Source of the DNA: Zygnema cylindricum
Taxonomy: Eukaryota; Streptophyta; Zygnematophyceae; Zygnematales; Zygnemataceae
Direction of reading: 5' to 3'
Assembly (NCBI GenBank): GCA_037447655.1
Contig: JBBHKE010000485.1
Coordinates: forward strand, 100,001-164,000
Length of the DNA stretch: 64,000 bases
Made by a program: the position numbers and the translations under genes. The notes beneath the pieces are model-generated. The model was not told the origin of the DNA. It did not search any database and saw nothing but the letters and a program-made list of their open reading frames with translations. Positions 31,264-42,988 of the stretch are shown piece by piece (position 1 is the first letter of the stretch; the number at the start of each line of letters is the position of its first letter).

Positions 31264-34200
31264 CTGAGAAACAAGCATTCCCACCACACCAACCCCTCCC
31301 TCTATCAACCAGATGCCTTCTAGTAAACATGGGTACAACTTTATACACTAAATAAAAAGATTAACTTCCTAGTTGTGACATTCAGAGGTTTTTCATCCAC
31401 CATCTCTCAACAAAAAAGAACAAATATAAGTCGCTTATTCTTATGTTTTGATTAATAGATTTGAATTATTAAAGCTCGATATCCATGTATCATTTTTGTA
31501 CGCATATCTCGCACCCTCTCCACTTTCCTACAAAAGTCACTCATTTTTTCTCAATTTAGATATTGGGTTAAAAATAAATATCTAAATTTGAGGTCAAGGG
31601 ATGAGGGTAAAAGGAATAAGTCGAATGGCGGGAGTATAAGGGGAGGAGGGGGAAGGGAGGGGGGTAGGGAGGGGAGCAAGGGTTTGCATTCATTATGGGG
31701 TATGGTGTGCGCATATAGGGTAGTACAAGGTGAGGGTTTTTTTTGTCTATTATAGCTGTTTGGTGATTAAAAATTTCAATTTCTTTATGATTGATTTGTA
31801 ACTTTTCTTTTATTTTTTTTGGTTTTTTTTTTATCTTACTATTTTATTAAAAGTAATGTCTCAGTAAAAGAATCTCAGACAGGACGATGACAGTTCCATG
31901 ATTTTTTTTTATCTAAAATTACCATTGTTGAATTTTTTTATGATTGTTACATTTAATTTTCTTAATACATATTTTATACATATATAGTTACACATTTTCC
32001 TAATGCAAACCTATCTTTTATCATGACTATTATATATCATTATTATATTTTTGCTCAAAACCCTTGATACCCTCTTATTATATTTTTATAATGAAATACT
32101 TGATATAAATTGTTACGAATTTGTTCCTATGGTTAATAATTAATACGTTTTACTATTGTTTCTGTGGATACTGTTTATAATTTTCTACTCTTTATGATTA
32201 TTTACACTGTTGATTGTTGATTACATTTCAGAATTTATTACCATTCCTATATATTTACGTTCTATATTTTGTAATCTAATATAATTTGTAATGGAATTAT
32301 TACTAAAATAAATAAAAAAATCACGATCCCCTCCTTTCACTTGCCCTTATTATCCACCACAAACCACCAGCATTTAAAGTACATGTTTGATGCGCAACTT
32401 AGCCATAGTGACACGCGGTCTGTCACTCGCTTAGGTTTTCATTCAACACGATGGAAGATGGAATGCTTCCACTCAACCGGTTGTTAAGAGATACCGTCGT
32501 ATACTCCTCCACAACTCCGAACCCCACCCCTGAGCACACCCACAACCACACCCACATCCACACCCCTACCAAATACCTTCTACTCAGTATAGGTACTAAA
32601 TTATAAACTAGAAATGGATAATTTCCGAATAAAAACATCTACAAAGTTTCCATAGACTATCATACAACACAACAAAAACACAATTTTGACATGATCACTT
32701 TTTTTTCATTTTTTTTATGTCTTCTATATACAATGCCCACGAATTCACCTAGTTAAAATTCAGTTTTTCCATTTCTTTTTTTTTCCTTGAGTTTTATAGA
32801 ACATTATCTTTACCATAATTAGAACCAATTTTTGTTTGCATGCTTTGCAAAAACTTGTGGACGATATTATTTGAATTGAAGTAATCTTGATTTTTTTATA
32901 AAGTTTTATCTCTCCTCTCTTTCCCGCCTTAAAAAAGAAAATTATTATTAAGATTCCAGAGAGTTCATGACCAGTGAAGTTTATTCATGATTACATTTAA
33001 CAAAACTTACTGTGAACATGTTACTCTATTTCACCAAATTAATAGGGGAAAAAAAATCCGCAATCTATTGAGAGATGATTACTTTGGATGATTTCTTACA
33101 TCTTTTTCCCCCCATCCTCCAACGCAAAATATAACCATAGTATACTTTTAGGGGACAATACAACCCTAGTGTCCAGTGCCTTACAACGATTGGAGATTCG
33201 TTAACTGTAAGATAGACGATGGAATGCTTCCATTCAAATTGTTTCCATGTAGATATCTGCAACAAAGGGCATGCCCACCCCATCATTCCCCACTCCTCGT
33301 TAAGAACCTCTTAGTTGATATAGGTTACATGTTTCATGAGTTCCCACTTTCTTCCTCCTCCCCCCCCCCCCCCCTCTTTCTCGTCCACTTTATGACACCC
33401 GAAATCATCTTTCGCCCTTGACTTCCCTCTCCTTTCCCCTCACTTACCTCTCCAAAAAAAATCCCTTGTTCTCTCTTGCCCATTTCCCCAAGCCCCCTCC
33501 CTATTCCAATGATTACCTTTTTTCATCCACCTCCGCCTATCCCAACCCCCTAACCTTACACAATCCCTCGTTCTCTTTCCCCTAACCTTCCCTCTTCCCC
33601 ATCGCCCCTCCCACTTTCTCCTAGATGGAACTATTATTCTTACTTTCTCCCTATTCTACCTCGATTAATGCGTTAAGTCCTCAATTTTGCGTTTTTTTTC
33701 CCTGCCTCTCCCTCGTCCTTCTTCTTGATATCTCATTTAACCGTCTCTTTTGTCTCCTTTCTTCCTCTAATTGCAACATTTTTTCTCAGCCAAGTAACCC
33801 TGGCTTAAATAGTCCCTAAATCGCTTAAAATGGCACTGTGCCTTTTTTTTTTCACATTCCTTTCCCCCTCTTCTCCTTGGACGAACACTCCCCCATTCAC
33901 CTCCCCCCGTCCCCCTTTTTTTCCCTCCGCCTCCCTTTTCCTCTTCCCCCACCCTTTCTTTTCCTCACAAATTCCCTCATCTTGCTTTCCCCTCTCCCTT
34001 TTACCCTCACTCTCGTATAGACCCATCAACATTGCTCTTCATTGGTTGCTAGACAAAATCCCTCATTCCCACCATCCTCCAGTACAAACCATAACCATTC
34101 AAAATACATTTAAAATACACTTGATGTGCGACACAGCAATAGAGTCATGCATCTTACAATTGATAGAGGGATGTCAATCGGCCGATGGACGATGGAATTG

Positions 34201-35839
34201 GTCCACTCAACTTGTTCCTGCCTAGATCTCTGTGACAAAAGGCATCCTCATCACGCCAATTCCCCCGTAAGTGCCTCCTAGTTAGTGTGGGCTAAAGGGG
34301 TATTCACCAAAGAAGAAACCTTTGTAAAAATATTGAGCAGGTACATGGAAGATTATTCTACCAAATACCCATCCGTTACACATTAACAAACGTAAGTTTG
34401 CTGGTTTCCAATCTCTGATTTATGTTGTTGATTCCCCCCCTCACGTGAAGAACTCAAAATGGAGCAAATACCACGTCTAGTATTGGAGCATTTTTATTCC
34501 TAAAAAGTAGAAATATTACCAAGAAAAATATAAAAAGATATGTCTACACCCCCCCCAAAACCCTCACCCGGCTTCCACAACCCCTAGCTCTCCTTGTCCT
34601 CTTAGAACTCTCACTACACTACTCTTCCTAAATTCGTAAGGATAAAAACAAAAAATGAAAATATAGTACGTATGTTGCTTACAATCTCCAAAATTACTCA
34701 TTTATTAATTTATTTACTTTTTGGGCATGAGGTGCATCCCTCCTCCCTGTGCTCACTCACAATAGTTGGAGTTTTGTTAGGTTGCCAATTTCCGGCGCAA
34801 TACTCCCCACCAATCCGGTGTCGAATAGAGACCTGCACCGCCTTTCCTATTAGTCAGTGAGAGACATCCACTTATCCTATCCCCCCAATACCACACCCCT
34901 CCGTTCTTCAATCCCCAAAGAGATAATTTTCACCCCTTTTTTCATGTGACCCATCAAGTTCTTGATTGTCAATCCTACTCTCCCCCACCACCCCTCCTAG
35001 ATATACAAAGAAATTTTTGAATAACCCTTTTATTGGCCGCAAACAAGCTACCTCATGCTTCAAATCCCACCATCTTCCTCCCCCAACCCCCTTCCTTTCT
35101 TACATACGACAAAGAGTTATTTGAACCTACCTTAGGTCATTGAACGATTATCACAATTCTCTCACCTCTCCCCTACCACCACTCACCCACTTCTTAAAGG
35201 TACGACTGATTTTTTTTCAACTCCACACTTGTGATTGAGCAAGTACCCAATAAAAAGTTTTTTCCCCACTCCCAATGGTCGTCTATAAATTTCTTTGTAT
35301 CCTTCTCCATGCTCCCCCATCCCCTCCCCCCCTCTCCCCCTCTCCCCCTCTCCCACTCTCCCCCTCTTCCGCTCTTTCCCTCTTCCCCTCTCCCCCTCTC
35401 CCCCTCCCCTCTCGAACTCGATGTAAGATTCAGTTATCAGTGCGGGATTAAGTGCGGATTCATTGCAGCATAGAGTACACGCAGCGACCATCACTCACAT
35501 CGTGAGCACGCGACCGGAGTCGCTGCATTGGAAAAAATACCCATCACATTTAATTTTGGGAAAGGTCGTCTTCTTCACCATGGCCGCCTTCATTGCCTCT
35601 AGAGCCATTTCTGCATAAGCCGTTGCGACAGACGCGTCAGAGGAGCCAATCAGGTTTTCATTTCGCACGTGTGAAGACATGGGCTGCAGATCAAGCAGGG
35701 AAAAACAAAGAAGGCAAAGCAAAGGAAACTTACTATCATGCCCAGACATGGCTACTTTGGTGACTCCCAATACAAGTGCCACGTGGCACGCCAATAGGAG
35801 CACTAGGAACACTGTCTCAAAGACTGTGGTGACAGCCAT
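31193..35839 (-). CDS. LRR receptor ectodomain gene L2 (exons listed), probably decaying
   Basis: A minus-strand gene with a 341-bp first exon (35839-35499) and five LRR exons at 34832-34761, 34229-34158, 33256-33185, about 32495-32425 and 31263-31193. Each exon begins with one base completing a codon and ends in phase 2, so the LRRs are interchangeable cassettes. The first three LRR exons and their splice sites look sound. The fourth has lost both splice sites, and the fifth carries TAG in its first codon. Introns of 500-1000 bp are strikingly purine-rich on the coding strand (CT tracts on the plus strand). No transmembrane or kinase exon is found before element C. L3 is its paralogue. Confidence 0.75.
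32425..32495 (-). pseudogene. L2 LRR exon 4, damaged splice sites
   Basis: It encodes VSLNNRLSGSIPSSIVLNEN, but the acceptor reads ACG instead of AG and the donor reads GAGTGA. Confidence 0.65.
33185..33256 (-). CDS. L2 LRR exon 3
   Basis: 72 bp between TTGCAG|A and TT|GTAAGG. It encodes YLHGNNLNGSIPSSILQLTN, a textbook plant LRR. Confidence 0.8.
33340..34050 (+). repeat. Pyrimidine-rich tract in an L2 intron
   Basis: Long CCCTCTCCC-type runs, including a C run at about 33361-33374 (plus strand). They correspond to a purine-rich intron of L2. The matching intron of L3 (42.1-42.9 kb) has the same bias. Confidence 0.7.
34158..34229 (-). CDS. L2 LRR exon 2
   Basis: 72 bp between TCACAG|A and TT|GTAAGA. 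It encodes DLGRNKLSGPIPSSIGRLTS. Confidence 0.8.
34761..34832 (-). CDS. L2 LRR exon 1
   Basis: 72 bp between GTGCAG|G and TT|GTGAGT. It encodes SLFDTGLVGSIAPEIGNLTK, the typical first repeat after the N-cap. It joins in phase with the 35499 donor. Confidence 0.8.
35300..35413 (+). repeat. CCCCCTCT microsatellite in the first intron of L2
   Basis: Near-perfect CCCCTCTCCCCCTCTC repeats between the first exon and LRR exon 1 of L2. Confidence 0.85.
35499..35839 (-). CDS. L2 first exon: signal peptide and LRR N-cap
   Basis: This exon encodes a signal peptide (FETVFLVLLLACHVALVLG) and an Ala/Met-rich helix (VATAYAEMALEAMKAAM). These are followed by the LRR N-terminal cap with its Cys pair (KCDGYFFQCSDSGRV), then AT|GTGAGT. 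The 50-bp stretch 35733-35684 has intron-like borders, but reading through it keeps the frame open while removing it introduces a stop, so I treat it as coding. The paralogous exon of L3 has a stop in this stretch. Confidence 0.75.
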
Positions 35840-36338
35840 GGCTAAGCACTCGCCAAGTCAAAAGGAGACAAAAGCTTTCTAAGGGCCACTTGTTAGTCTA
35901 AGTTTTAAAAAGAAATGGTTTTAGATTGATCGAGAGTTGAACTCTGTAAAAACTGTTTATGTCTTTTCCTCCAAACTTTCAAAGCTATTTATGGAGATGT
36001 TAGAGGAATCGAAGCAGCAATCTTTTAAACTGCCTTCTTTAAGTTGGTTTCACATGCATCAAAAACATTTAATTTAAAGCGTGCTGGCGCTTCGCACGTG
36101 TAAAGACAGGTACGATTTTTGCAAAGCGGTTTAAGGAGGGTAAAAACGTGTTAGCGTACGAAATGATACTAAAGGATTTTTAAGGAGAGGGAGCAACTTA
36201 AACGAAAGATAATTTTTGCGACCAAAAAATACTATGTTTTTTCTTTGAAATGGCGTCCAATGAAAATACACCGTCCATTTCCTCTCTATCCTTTTCAAGG
36301 ATTTTCTAATTCGTTGGCTTTTTCACCTCGGCACAATA

Positions 36339-36560
36339 CACCACCGCGAATGGTTATTAGCGTCAAGATTTTTTTCGCCACTTAAAACATCTTTTCTCCG
36401 TACACACTTGTCGGATTGTGGATTTGACTGTGGCGATTGAAAGGTAACATTCTCAGCTTCCGATTGGTGGTTTCAAGTTGAAAATGTGACTCGAATGTAG
36501 GAAAAAAATATGCTTTAAGTTGCAAAAAATACCTTTGACGCTAATAACGATTGGCAGTGG
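36339..36560. mobile_element. MITE with TA target (short type, copy A)
   Basis: 222 bp flanked by TA (36337-36338 and 36561-36562). The ends are GCGAATGGTTATTAGCGTCA and its inverse TTTGACGCTAATAACGATTG. The paralogous block near 46.53-46.56 kb lacks it and so approximates an empty site. Non-coding. Confidence 0.75.
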
Positions 36561-36562
36561 TA

Positions 36563-38921
36563 GTCCGTAGTCAATAAGTAACGGTGAGCCTTATTTAGTG
36601 CCAAACGAACGAGTATATTTTATTTCATATAAAACTTTTGAACAATAAGATTTTGATCTTCGTTAGATCCGTACACATGACGAGCCAAACAAAAGGGCAC
36701 TCAATTAAAGTGGATGTCCACCATTTTATATCACACGTGTTTTTTAGTCGTTCGATTGGGTATCATGCTTCAAGACAATCCAATAGGTAAAGACGAAATT
36801 TCATTTTGATGTCAAAATTATCGTCATGTGTGATAGCATGACGTTATATTTAACAGCTCCCATGTCTATAACTACCTTTTTCTTTGTTTTTTGGACACAT
36901 GTGTAGTGCCCTTTGCACGATTCACATTAGAAATGAATGATGAATGAGATGAGAAGATTAATGTTTTTTTTTTGTTTGGACATCAATCGCTCTTGACGTC
37001 ATCTCACCTCAACAAAAACGTCACGGTGTGATTCACGTTGCCGTACGATTAGGCGCCGACGACTAACAGCCGTCCGTACCAAACCATCATTTTTCACCCA
37101 TGAGAAGGGGGGAGGACGTTTCGTCAAAAATACAAAAAAGCTTTAAGTTTACATATTTTACGTCATATTTTATATGATTTTGATTGGCTATTTGTTTATG
37201 GGTTAGCATTTTAGAAAATTTTGTTACAGTATCGATCATTCATTCTGGGTACGGCTTCATGTTTTTTCAAAGTCGGATCTCTGCATTCCGAAAAGGTTTT
37301 TCGGAAAAGAAGATGAGTTACCACAATTGTCAATTTTTGATTCACTTGACTGTATGTTTTGTCCGTCGCTACGCTTCAAATCATATACTTTTTCCGTCAC
37401 TACGCTCCAAAAAGGTTGACAGCCAAGTGGTCGACCTGTTTGGCACCTCTTTTTTTGTTTTTTTGCGGAATGAATGTTACGGGATCATAAGCTTCCTCAT
37501 CTTCTTCATCATCCATTCTTAGTGTGAATGCAACAACTTGTAGTCGATCGAGCCATCTTTCTAACATAAAGTTTACGATAGTAAGGTTGACGTGTCGTTG
37601 TCCGGTTGGGTCTATTAGTAAACACTGCCTCGTTAGCCAATAGTAACCAAAACTCGATTTCCCGCAAGTATTCGTACCCGCCCGTACCCAAATAGGTACA
37701 AAATTAGTGGTACATCTCCCTTATACCTTTTACAATACCAATATTACAAAGTATAATAATGTTGGATAGTATGAACAGTACATAACCTTAATTTTTTTTT
37801 CGTTTTTTGCTTACCCGGCTGTACCCTATTTTTTTATTTTTTTTTGTGAATCACCCACCCGAATCCGGCCAGCCCCCGAAATTTGTCACCCGAATCTGTT
37901 CCGGATCCGACGCGGGCGGTCGGGTAACAGTCGGGTATGAATTCGGGTACCCGATTGCAACATCTAATGCCGAGCAGTCAATTATCTTTTTTTACGGAGG
38001 CCGCCGTGAGTTTTACGATTCGGCTGGCGATTTTGACTGGCTTAATGAGTCACGGGGCAATAGTTTTTTTTTGTTTCTGGGAAATTTGTTTTTATTCTGG
38101 CCGCCGTAGCCGTGAGGTTCGCTGTTTTCCGACATTTGTGATTGGCTGCGTGAGTATTAGGCAATCGGTTTCATTTTCTGTCGGACGGTCAGTTTTATTT
38201 TGTTATTTAGAGCCGCCGCAAGGAGGCTATCAATTCGTCCCACGTTTGTAATTGGCTGCACGATTGACGGACAACGCTGGTGTCCAATTCGTACGGATTT
38301 CAATTTTTTTTATGAAAATTACGTAGTATTCGTCGATTCCATACTTTTCTAAAAATTCCTGTAGATTTCTATGTACGACGTGTACGAAAAAGTACGGAAA
38401 GCGTAATCTTAGAAAATCCTTAAAAAATCTTAAAAGTGTGGAAATTAGCAAATACGTACTAAATTATACGGAAAGTGTACCCTAAAAAATTAAAAAGTAC
38501 AAATATCTGAGGCAACTGTACTAAAATATAGAAAAACATACGGCAATGTACCATAGAAACCCTAAAATCCTCGCCTTAATAACCCTACAATGAACCGAAA
38601 TGTACGAACACTTTACATAAATATCCATTGCGGAACCAAAGAGGGAGAAAATGAAGGGGCGGACTCTACGGATTTATAGGCCAAAATCCCCCAGGACATG
38701 TGACTAGGGTTAAAGAAATTATAAATTGAGATTTTCAGAAAAAAAGTTCATTTTATACAAGCTATTTTTTCATGTTCCATACTCTATGAGATTTTTTTTG
38801 CAACACTGCTTTCAAGGTACTCTCTATATTTATTTAATGTTTTTATTTTTTGCCATCTTAACTTTGTTAATATCACTTTTACATCCCCTTATTCTATCAT
38901 GGTTAATATTGAAAAAAATAA
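36563..38921. other. Upstream region of L2, no gene recognised
   Basis: 36.57-37.0 kb is paralogous to 46.56-46.82 kb (ACGGTGAGCC..TTTAGTG and GTGTAGTGCCCT words shared). 38.1-38.27 kb resembles 48.2-48.36 kb and contains GTGATTGGCTGCG-type CCAAT words in both. Open frames of 100-112 codons here (37.18, 37.8, 38.7 kb) match no family that I recognise. Confidence 0.45.
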
Positions 38922-39034
38922 CAAATTGTCCTTCTCTCAAAAATGTTTGTTTGGTATGGAAAAAAGTCACACGTTATTTAACAATCAAAGTAGCGACATG
39001 CCATTTTTCATGCAAGAATATGGTAGCGTGATAT
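38922..39034. repeat. 113-bp direct repeat, left copy
   Basis: From CAAATTGTCCTTCTCTC to GGTAGCGTGATAT, about five mismatches to the right copy at 39882-39994. Together the copies flank the copia fragment. Confidence 0.85.
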
Positions 39035-39379
39035 TGTACAACATAGCCAAAAAGTCGACACATGTCATTTTTGGATTCGTTCTTGGAATTTGTGCCACGT
39101 GGCAATTGACGTGACGTCAATCTCAAACCGCTGAAAACCTATTCCACGATCTCGGCATGCTTCGTGGCCGTCCGATTAAGCCGAATTATAATCGTGACCG
39201 TCATAAATACTTCCGCAGTATTTCTTTCGCTTTCTAAACAAAATGCGCAGTATTCGTTTCGATTGTTCCGTACGCCGTACTTTACAAACTGTATCTATGT
39301 TTAAAGATCCCATTAAATGAAATAGACTACGTGTTAACATTTAATTAACTATCAAACCATACATCTTCAAGCATGATGG

Positions 39380-39449
39380 CAGACTAAATGGCTAAGGCTA
39401 CAGGCTAAGAGTGGACGGTAGGTACCCGGTTCAAATCCTGGGTCCGTCA
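39380..39449 (+). other. tRNA-like segment in the 39-kb LTR fragment
   Basis: The plus strand has A box TGGCTAAGGCTA, B box GGTTCAAATCC 39 bp later, a T-arm that pairs 4 of 5 (CCCGG/CCTGG) and a 3' acceptor-like GTCCGTCA. The 5' acceptor strand pairs only partly (about 4 of 7) and no anticodon arm folds, so it is not a functional tRNA gene. Confidence 0.6.
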
Positions 39450-39510
39450 ATTTATATTTTGGTAAATCTACCAAAATCTACAAACCGTAACTCTATCTCT
39501 AATCAGCATA

Positions 39511-39596
39511 GGCAGCCATAGCTCTAGCTCCCTCTTCAACCTTCAGTGACTACGAGAAGTGTGGGAGTTGAAGAGAGAAGTTAGAGGCAGACTGCC
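39511..39596. other. LTR hairpin (39-kb fragment)
   Basis: Arms GCTCTAGCTCCCTCTTCAA and TTGAAGAGAGAAGTTAGAG, with outer GGCAG..CTGCC, flank the conserved loop CAGTGACTACGAGAAGT. Confidence 0.65.
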
Positions 39597-39881
39597 TCGA
39601 CTTCTTTTCTGCATTTTGCAAAACCTAGAAAATACTAAAATAACCTTTTCATTTCTACACTCCCCTTATTTTCTAGTAACTCTTTATTTGAAGACCACAC
39701 TTCTCCCGGCAGAAAATTAGTTTAGGGGAAGGAACAGGTTTGGTCATCATATCAACTACCATTTCACTATCTGGTTTATACTCCAAACTGATTATCTTGT
39801 TTTCTACTTTCTCCCTAACAAAGCTAAGCCTAATGTCCATGTGTTTGGCTTTAAAGTGATGTTTAGGATTGGCAGAAATGG

Positions 39882-39994
39882 CAAATTGTCCTTCTCTCAA
39901 AAATGTTCGTTGGGTATGGAAAAAAGTCACACATTGTTTAACAATCAAAGTAGTGACATGCCATTTTTCATGCAAGAATATGGTAGCGTGATAT
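39882..39994. repeat. 113-bp direct repeat, right copy
   Basis: Partner of 38922-39034. The target sequence before insertion presumably contained it once. Confidence 0.85.
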
Positions 39995-41606
39995 ACGATT
40001 CCGGATACAGGAGGCTATCAACTACCATTGGAGAAAAAGAGCTGAGAATTCAGTTGCAAGCATCTTCCAACAACAAATATTCCTTCTTCAAAATTTAATA
40101 TCCTACATATTATTGGCGAGTGTCGCTCTCTCAATCTCACCCCGTTCACACTTTTTGGCGTTCATTACTTCACTTTTATTCAAACCTCTTAATAAGTTAG
40201 AAAAGTGTATTGCGATTATGTTTCCTTGACCGTCACAAATAAATTTTACCAAATTGATCCCACCTTCACCAAATCAAACGCAGTAACACACAGTATTATA
40301 ACTATAACAGTCGAGTTCAAATAGCTAGACGAGAACAACTCAAACAAACGGCCTACAGGAGATTGGAATAAAAAAAGTAATCCAAAACGAAATAACCGAA
40401 AACAACCAACCACCACCAACTACACGATTCAAAAACACCTGAGTGTCCATTAAACATCCTTCTTCTACAAGTCTCTACCATCAATAAATTTCATATTGGA
40501 CATTGAAAATTCATGGTCTAATGTTTTGCTCTTTTTTAAATCGTGTCCCACATTCTAAGTTTGTTAGGAAGTTTGAAGCTTCCTACCAGATGGCGGTTGT
40601 AGAGAGGGAGGAAAGGGGTCACGAGGATGTTGGTGTCATGGACGACAAGGAGGTGGTGGTTTTTGCAACACTACAAAAAAATGCGAGAAGAATTCCCATT
40701 GTCAATCACATAAATTCTCGCCATAGAACTAGCAATGTCTTTTAGAGAGCGGACTTTAAAGACAGTGGGGATACATGGAATAGTATAGAGGTAGTAAACA
40801 ATTTAGTGTTTCGAACTCTAATTTATTTGCAGTATATAGATATTCCCTTCTGTGTCTATTGAACATCAAAACCGACGTTGTGTTCCTACCCTATTTCTAC
40901 ATGTTTTAAGCATACAAAATAATAGTAATAGGGGAGGGGAGGGGTGTGAGCGCGGAAGGATAAACAATAGATGGTAGGGAGAAAGGCAAGGGTTGGCAGT
41001 TTTTATAGGGTGTGGTGTGAGTATGGAGGATAGTGTCAAATGATGGTTTTATTTTTTGGTTGTTTGGGGATTTAAAATTTCATTTAATATATATGTTTTT
41101 TTTTTTTTTTTTTTTTTTCGACGATTTATTTATTCTTTATTTTTTTTTGTTGTTGCTGTTCTTTAGTATGATATTCCATTGGAAAAATCTCAAACATAAA
41201 GATGACATTTTTATGATTTCGTTTTAACTAATGATACCATTGTTGAGAATTTTAAAATTTTTATAATTATCTTCTGATTATTATGTATAAAATTCTTACA
41301 TTTTTGCTCAGTTCCGCTCTTACCCCTTTGTCATATTTAATGCAATGAAATATTTGATGTAAAGTATAGCAAATATTTCTCATGAATATTATTCATTTTT
41401 TATTAGTATTTATGATTATTTACACCATTGATTGTTAATCATTCGTTACAATTAATCACATAAGTTTGCTTGTAATATGTAATACGATAATACTAAAACA
41501 ATACAATTTTATCAAGATCCCCTCAACCCTCATAATCCACCACAAACCATTACTCTTTTAAGTACATAGTTGATGCGCAACTCAGCCATAGTGACACGTG
41601 TCTTAC
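39995..41606. other. Intergenic DNA ending in the L3 downstream region
   Basis: No gene was recognised. From about 40920 the sequence is paralogous to 31.62 kb onward (GGGGAGGGG..GCAAGGGTT..GGGTATGGTGTG words), which marks the edge of the L2/L3 duplication. A poly-T run lies at about 41098-41118. Confidence 0.45.
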
Positions 41607-41678
41607 AATTCGTCTAGGTTTGTCAGCTGACCGAAAGACGATGGAATGCTGCCAGTCAACCGGTTGTTATTTAAAAAT
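41607..41678 (-). CDS. L3 LRR exon 4
   Basis: 72 bp, TCACAG|A to TT|GTAAGA. It encodes FLNNNRLTGSIPSSFGQLTN. It is better preserved than its L2 counterpart. Confidence 0.75.
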
Positions 41679-41824
41679 CTGTGATACCGAGCATCCCAAT
41701 ATGAAATTCATCATCATTTTATTTTAAATCAAGATCCCCTCTCACCCCATATGTAATTTATTATTAATATATAATGTGTACGTATTTTAATATTTTTATC
41801 ATAACATTCATAGTAAGAATTAAA

Positions 41825-41849
41825 AAGAAAAAAAAAAAAAAAAAAAAAA
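41825..41849 (+). repeat. Poly-A run
   Basis: About 25 bases of nearly pure A between L3 exons 3 and 4. Confidence 0.9.
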
Positions 41850-41984
41850 GACCTCCTATTGAGAGAGATCACTCTAGATGATCTCTTACTTCACCTTTCC
41901 CCCATCATCCAATGCAAACTTTAACCATATAGAATCTACTTTAGGGGAAAACATAACCCTGGTGTTTGGTGTTAAGTGCCTTAC

Positions 41985-42056
41985 ACTGTAGCGAGGGGTG
42001 TCAATTGAAAGATGGAGGATGGAATACTTCCACTCAACTGGTTTTCATTTAGATAT
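41985..42056 (-). CDS. L3 LRR exon 3
   Basis: 72 bp, GCAG|A to GT|GTAAGG. It encodes YLNENQLSGSIPSSIFQLTP. Confidence 0.75.
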
Positions 42057-42988
42057 CTGCAACAAAGGGCATGCCCACCCCATGATTCCCCACTCCCAAT
42101 CAGGTACCTCCTAGTTTGTATGGGCCCGTATCCCTCTTTTTGCTCCACTTTAGGACACCCAAAATAATCTTCCACCCTCCACTTACCCCTCCCTTCCCTT
42201 CCCACCCGCCTAACTCAACAAATAAAATCCCTTGGTCTCTCTCCCCCCTTTCCCCTGCCCCGTCTATATCCCAGTGAGTTATTGTCTTCAACCACCGATG
42301 CCTATTCCCCCTCCCTTCCCTTGCAATAATCCCTCATTCTCTTTCCCCTAACCTTCCCTTTTCCCCACCCTCATTCCTACACTCTGCTAGCGAGAAATCT
42401 AATTCTCACTTTCTCCCTTTTCCATCTCACTCTCCCCCCTCTCAATCCCCAACCCTCTCTTCCAACAAAACACCTCAATTTCTGTCCCCTTTGCTCTCCC
42501 TCCCTATTGCCCCTTCCTAACAATATCCTCATTCTCGTCTCACCACCCTTTTCTCTTTCCCTCTTGCAAGCTCTAGATTTCCTCTAGCTCCTTCTCTCGA
42601 CCCTTCCTCTCTTAATAAGATACATTATTCCCTCTCCACACCTTTTACCCTCCCCTCTCACCTCCTCTCCTAACAAGATTTTACATTTTTTCACCACCCT
42701 TGTATATACCCTTGTGTATATCACTACCACTTTTTGATGGTCCTTGAACGGGATCCCTCATTCCTACCCCCCAAAACCTCTTACATACCTAGAGACGTGT
42801 TTTCTCCCCCCTCCCATTTGTCATCAAAAGTGTCTTTTGGATCACTTTTTCCCCTCCCCTCTCCTCTCCCCCCCCTCCTCGCCACCCACCCTTTTTGAAA
42901 TTCGATGCAATAATTCCGACATCCTCCACCACAAACCTTCTAGAATACACTTCTAGTGCGCAGCATAACCATAGTGTCAAGTCTCTAC

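Larger units (their letters stand above)
39035..39881 (-). mobile_element. Copia fragment (3' pol end plus most of a 3' LTR)
   Basis: Part of an element of the A/D lineage on the minus strand. The pol C-terminus (39673-39881: AISANPKHHFKAKHMDIRLS, DMMTKPVPSPKLIF) is followed by the purine tract (39660-39668) and an LTR starting at 39659 and cut at 39035. The LTR holds the hairpin and the best-preserved antisense tRNA-like segment of the window. The fragment starts and stops at the inner edges of the 113-bp repeats, not at natural element ends. Confidence 0.85.

Noticed and set aside
35684-35733. 50-bp intron inside the first exon of L2 (GTAAGT..CTGCAG borders)
   Set aside because: Removing it puts a stop in frame soon after, whereas reading through keeps signal peptide and N-cap joined; the L3 copy has a stop here, so an intron cannot be wholly excluded.
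39380-39449. Genuine tRNA gene
   Set aside because: A and B boxes and a T-arm are present, but the acceptor pairs only partly and there is no anticodon arm; its place in an LTR explains it better.
40503-40745. 80-codon frame
   Set aside because: No recognisable domain, isolated, no splice context.
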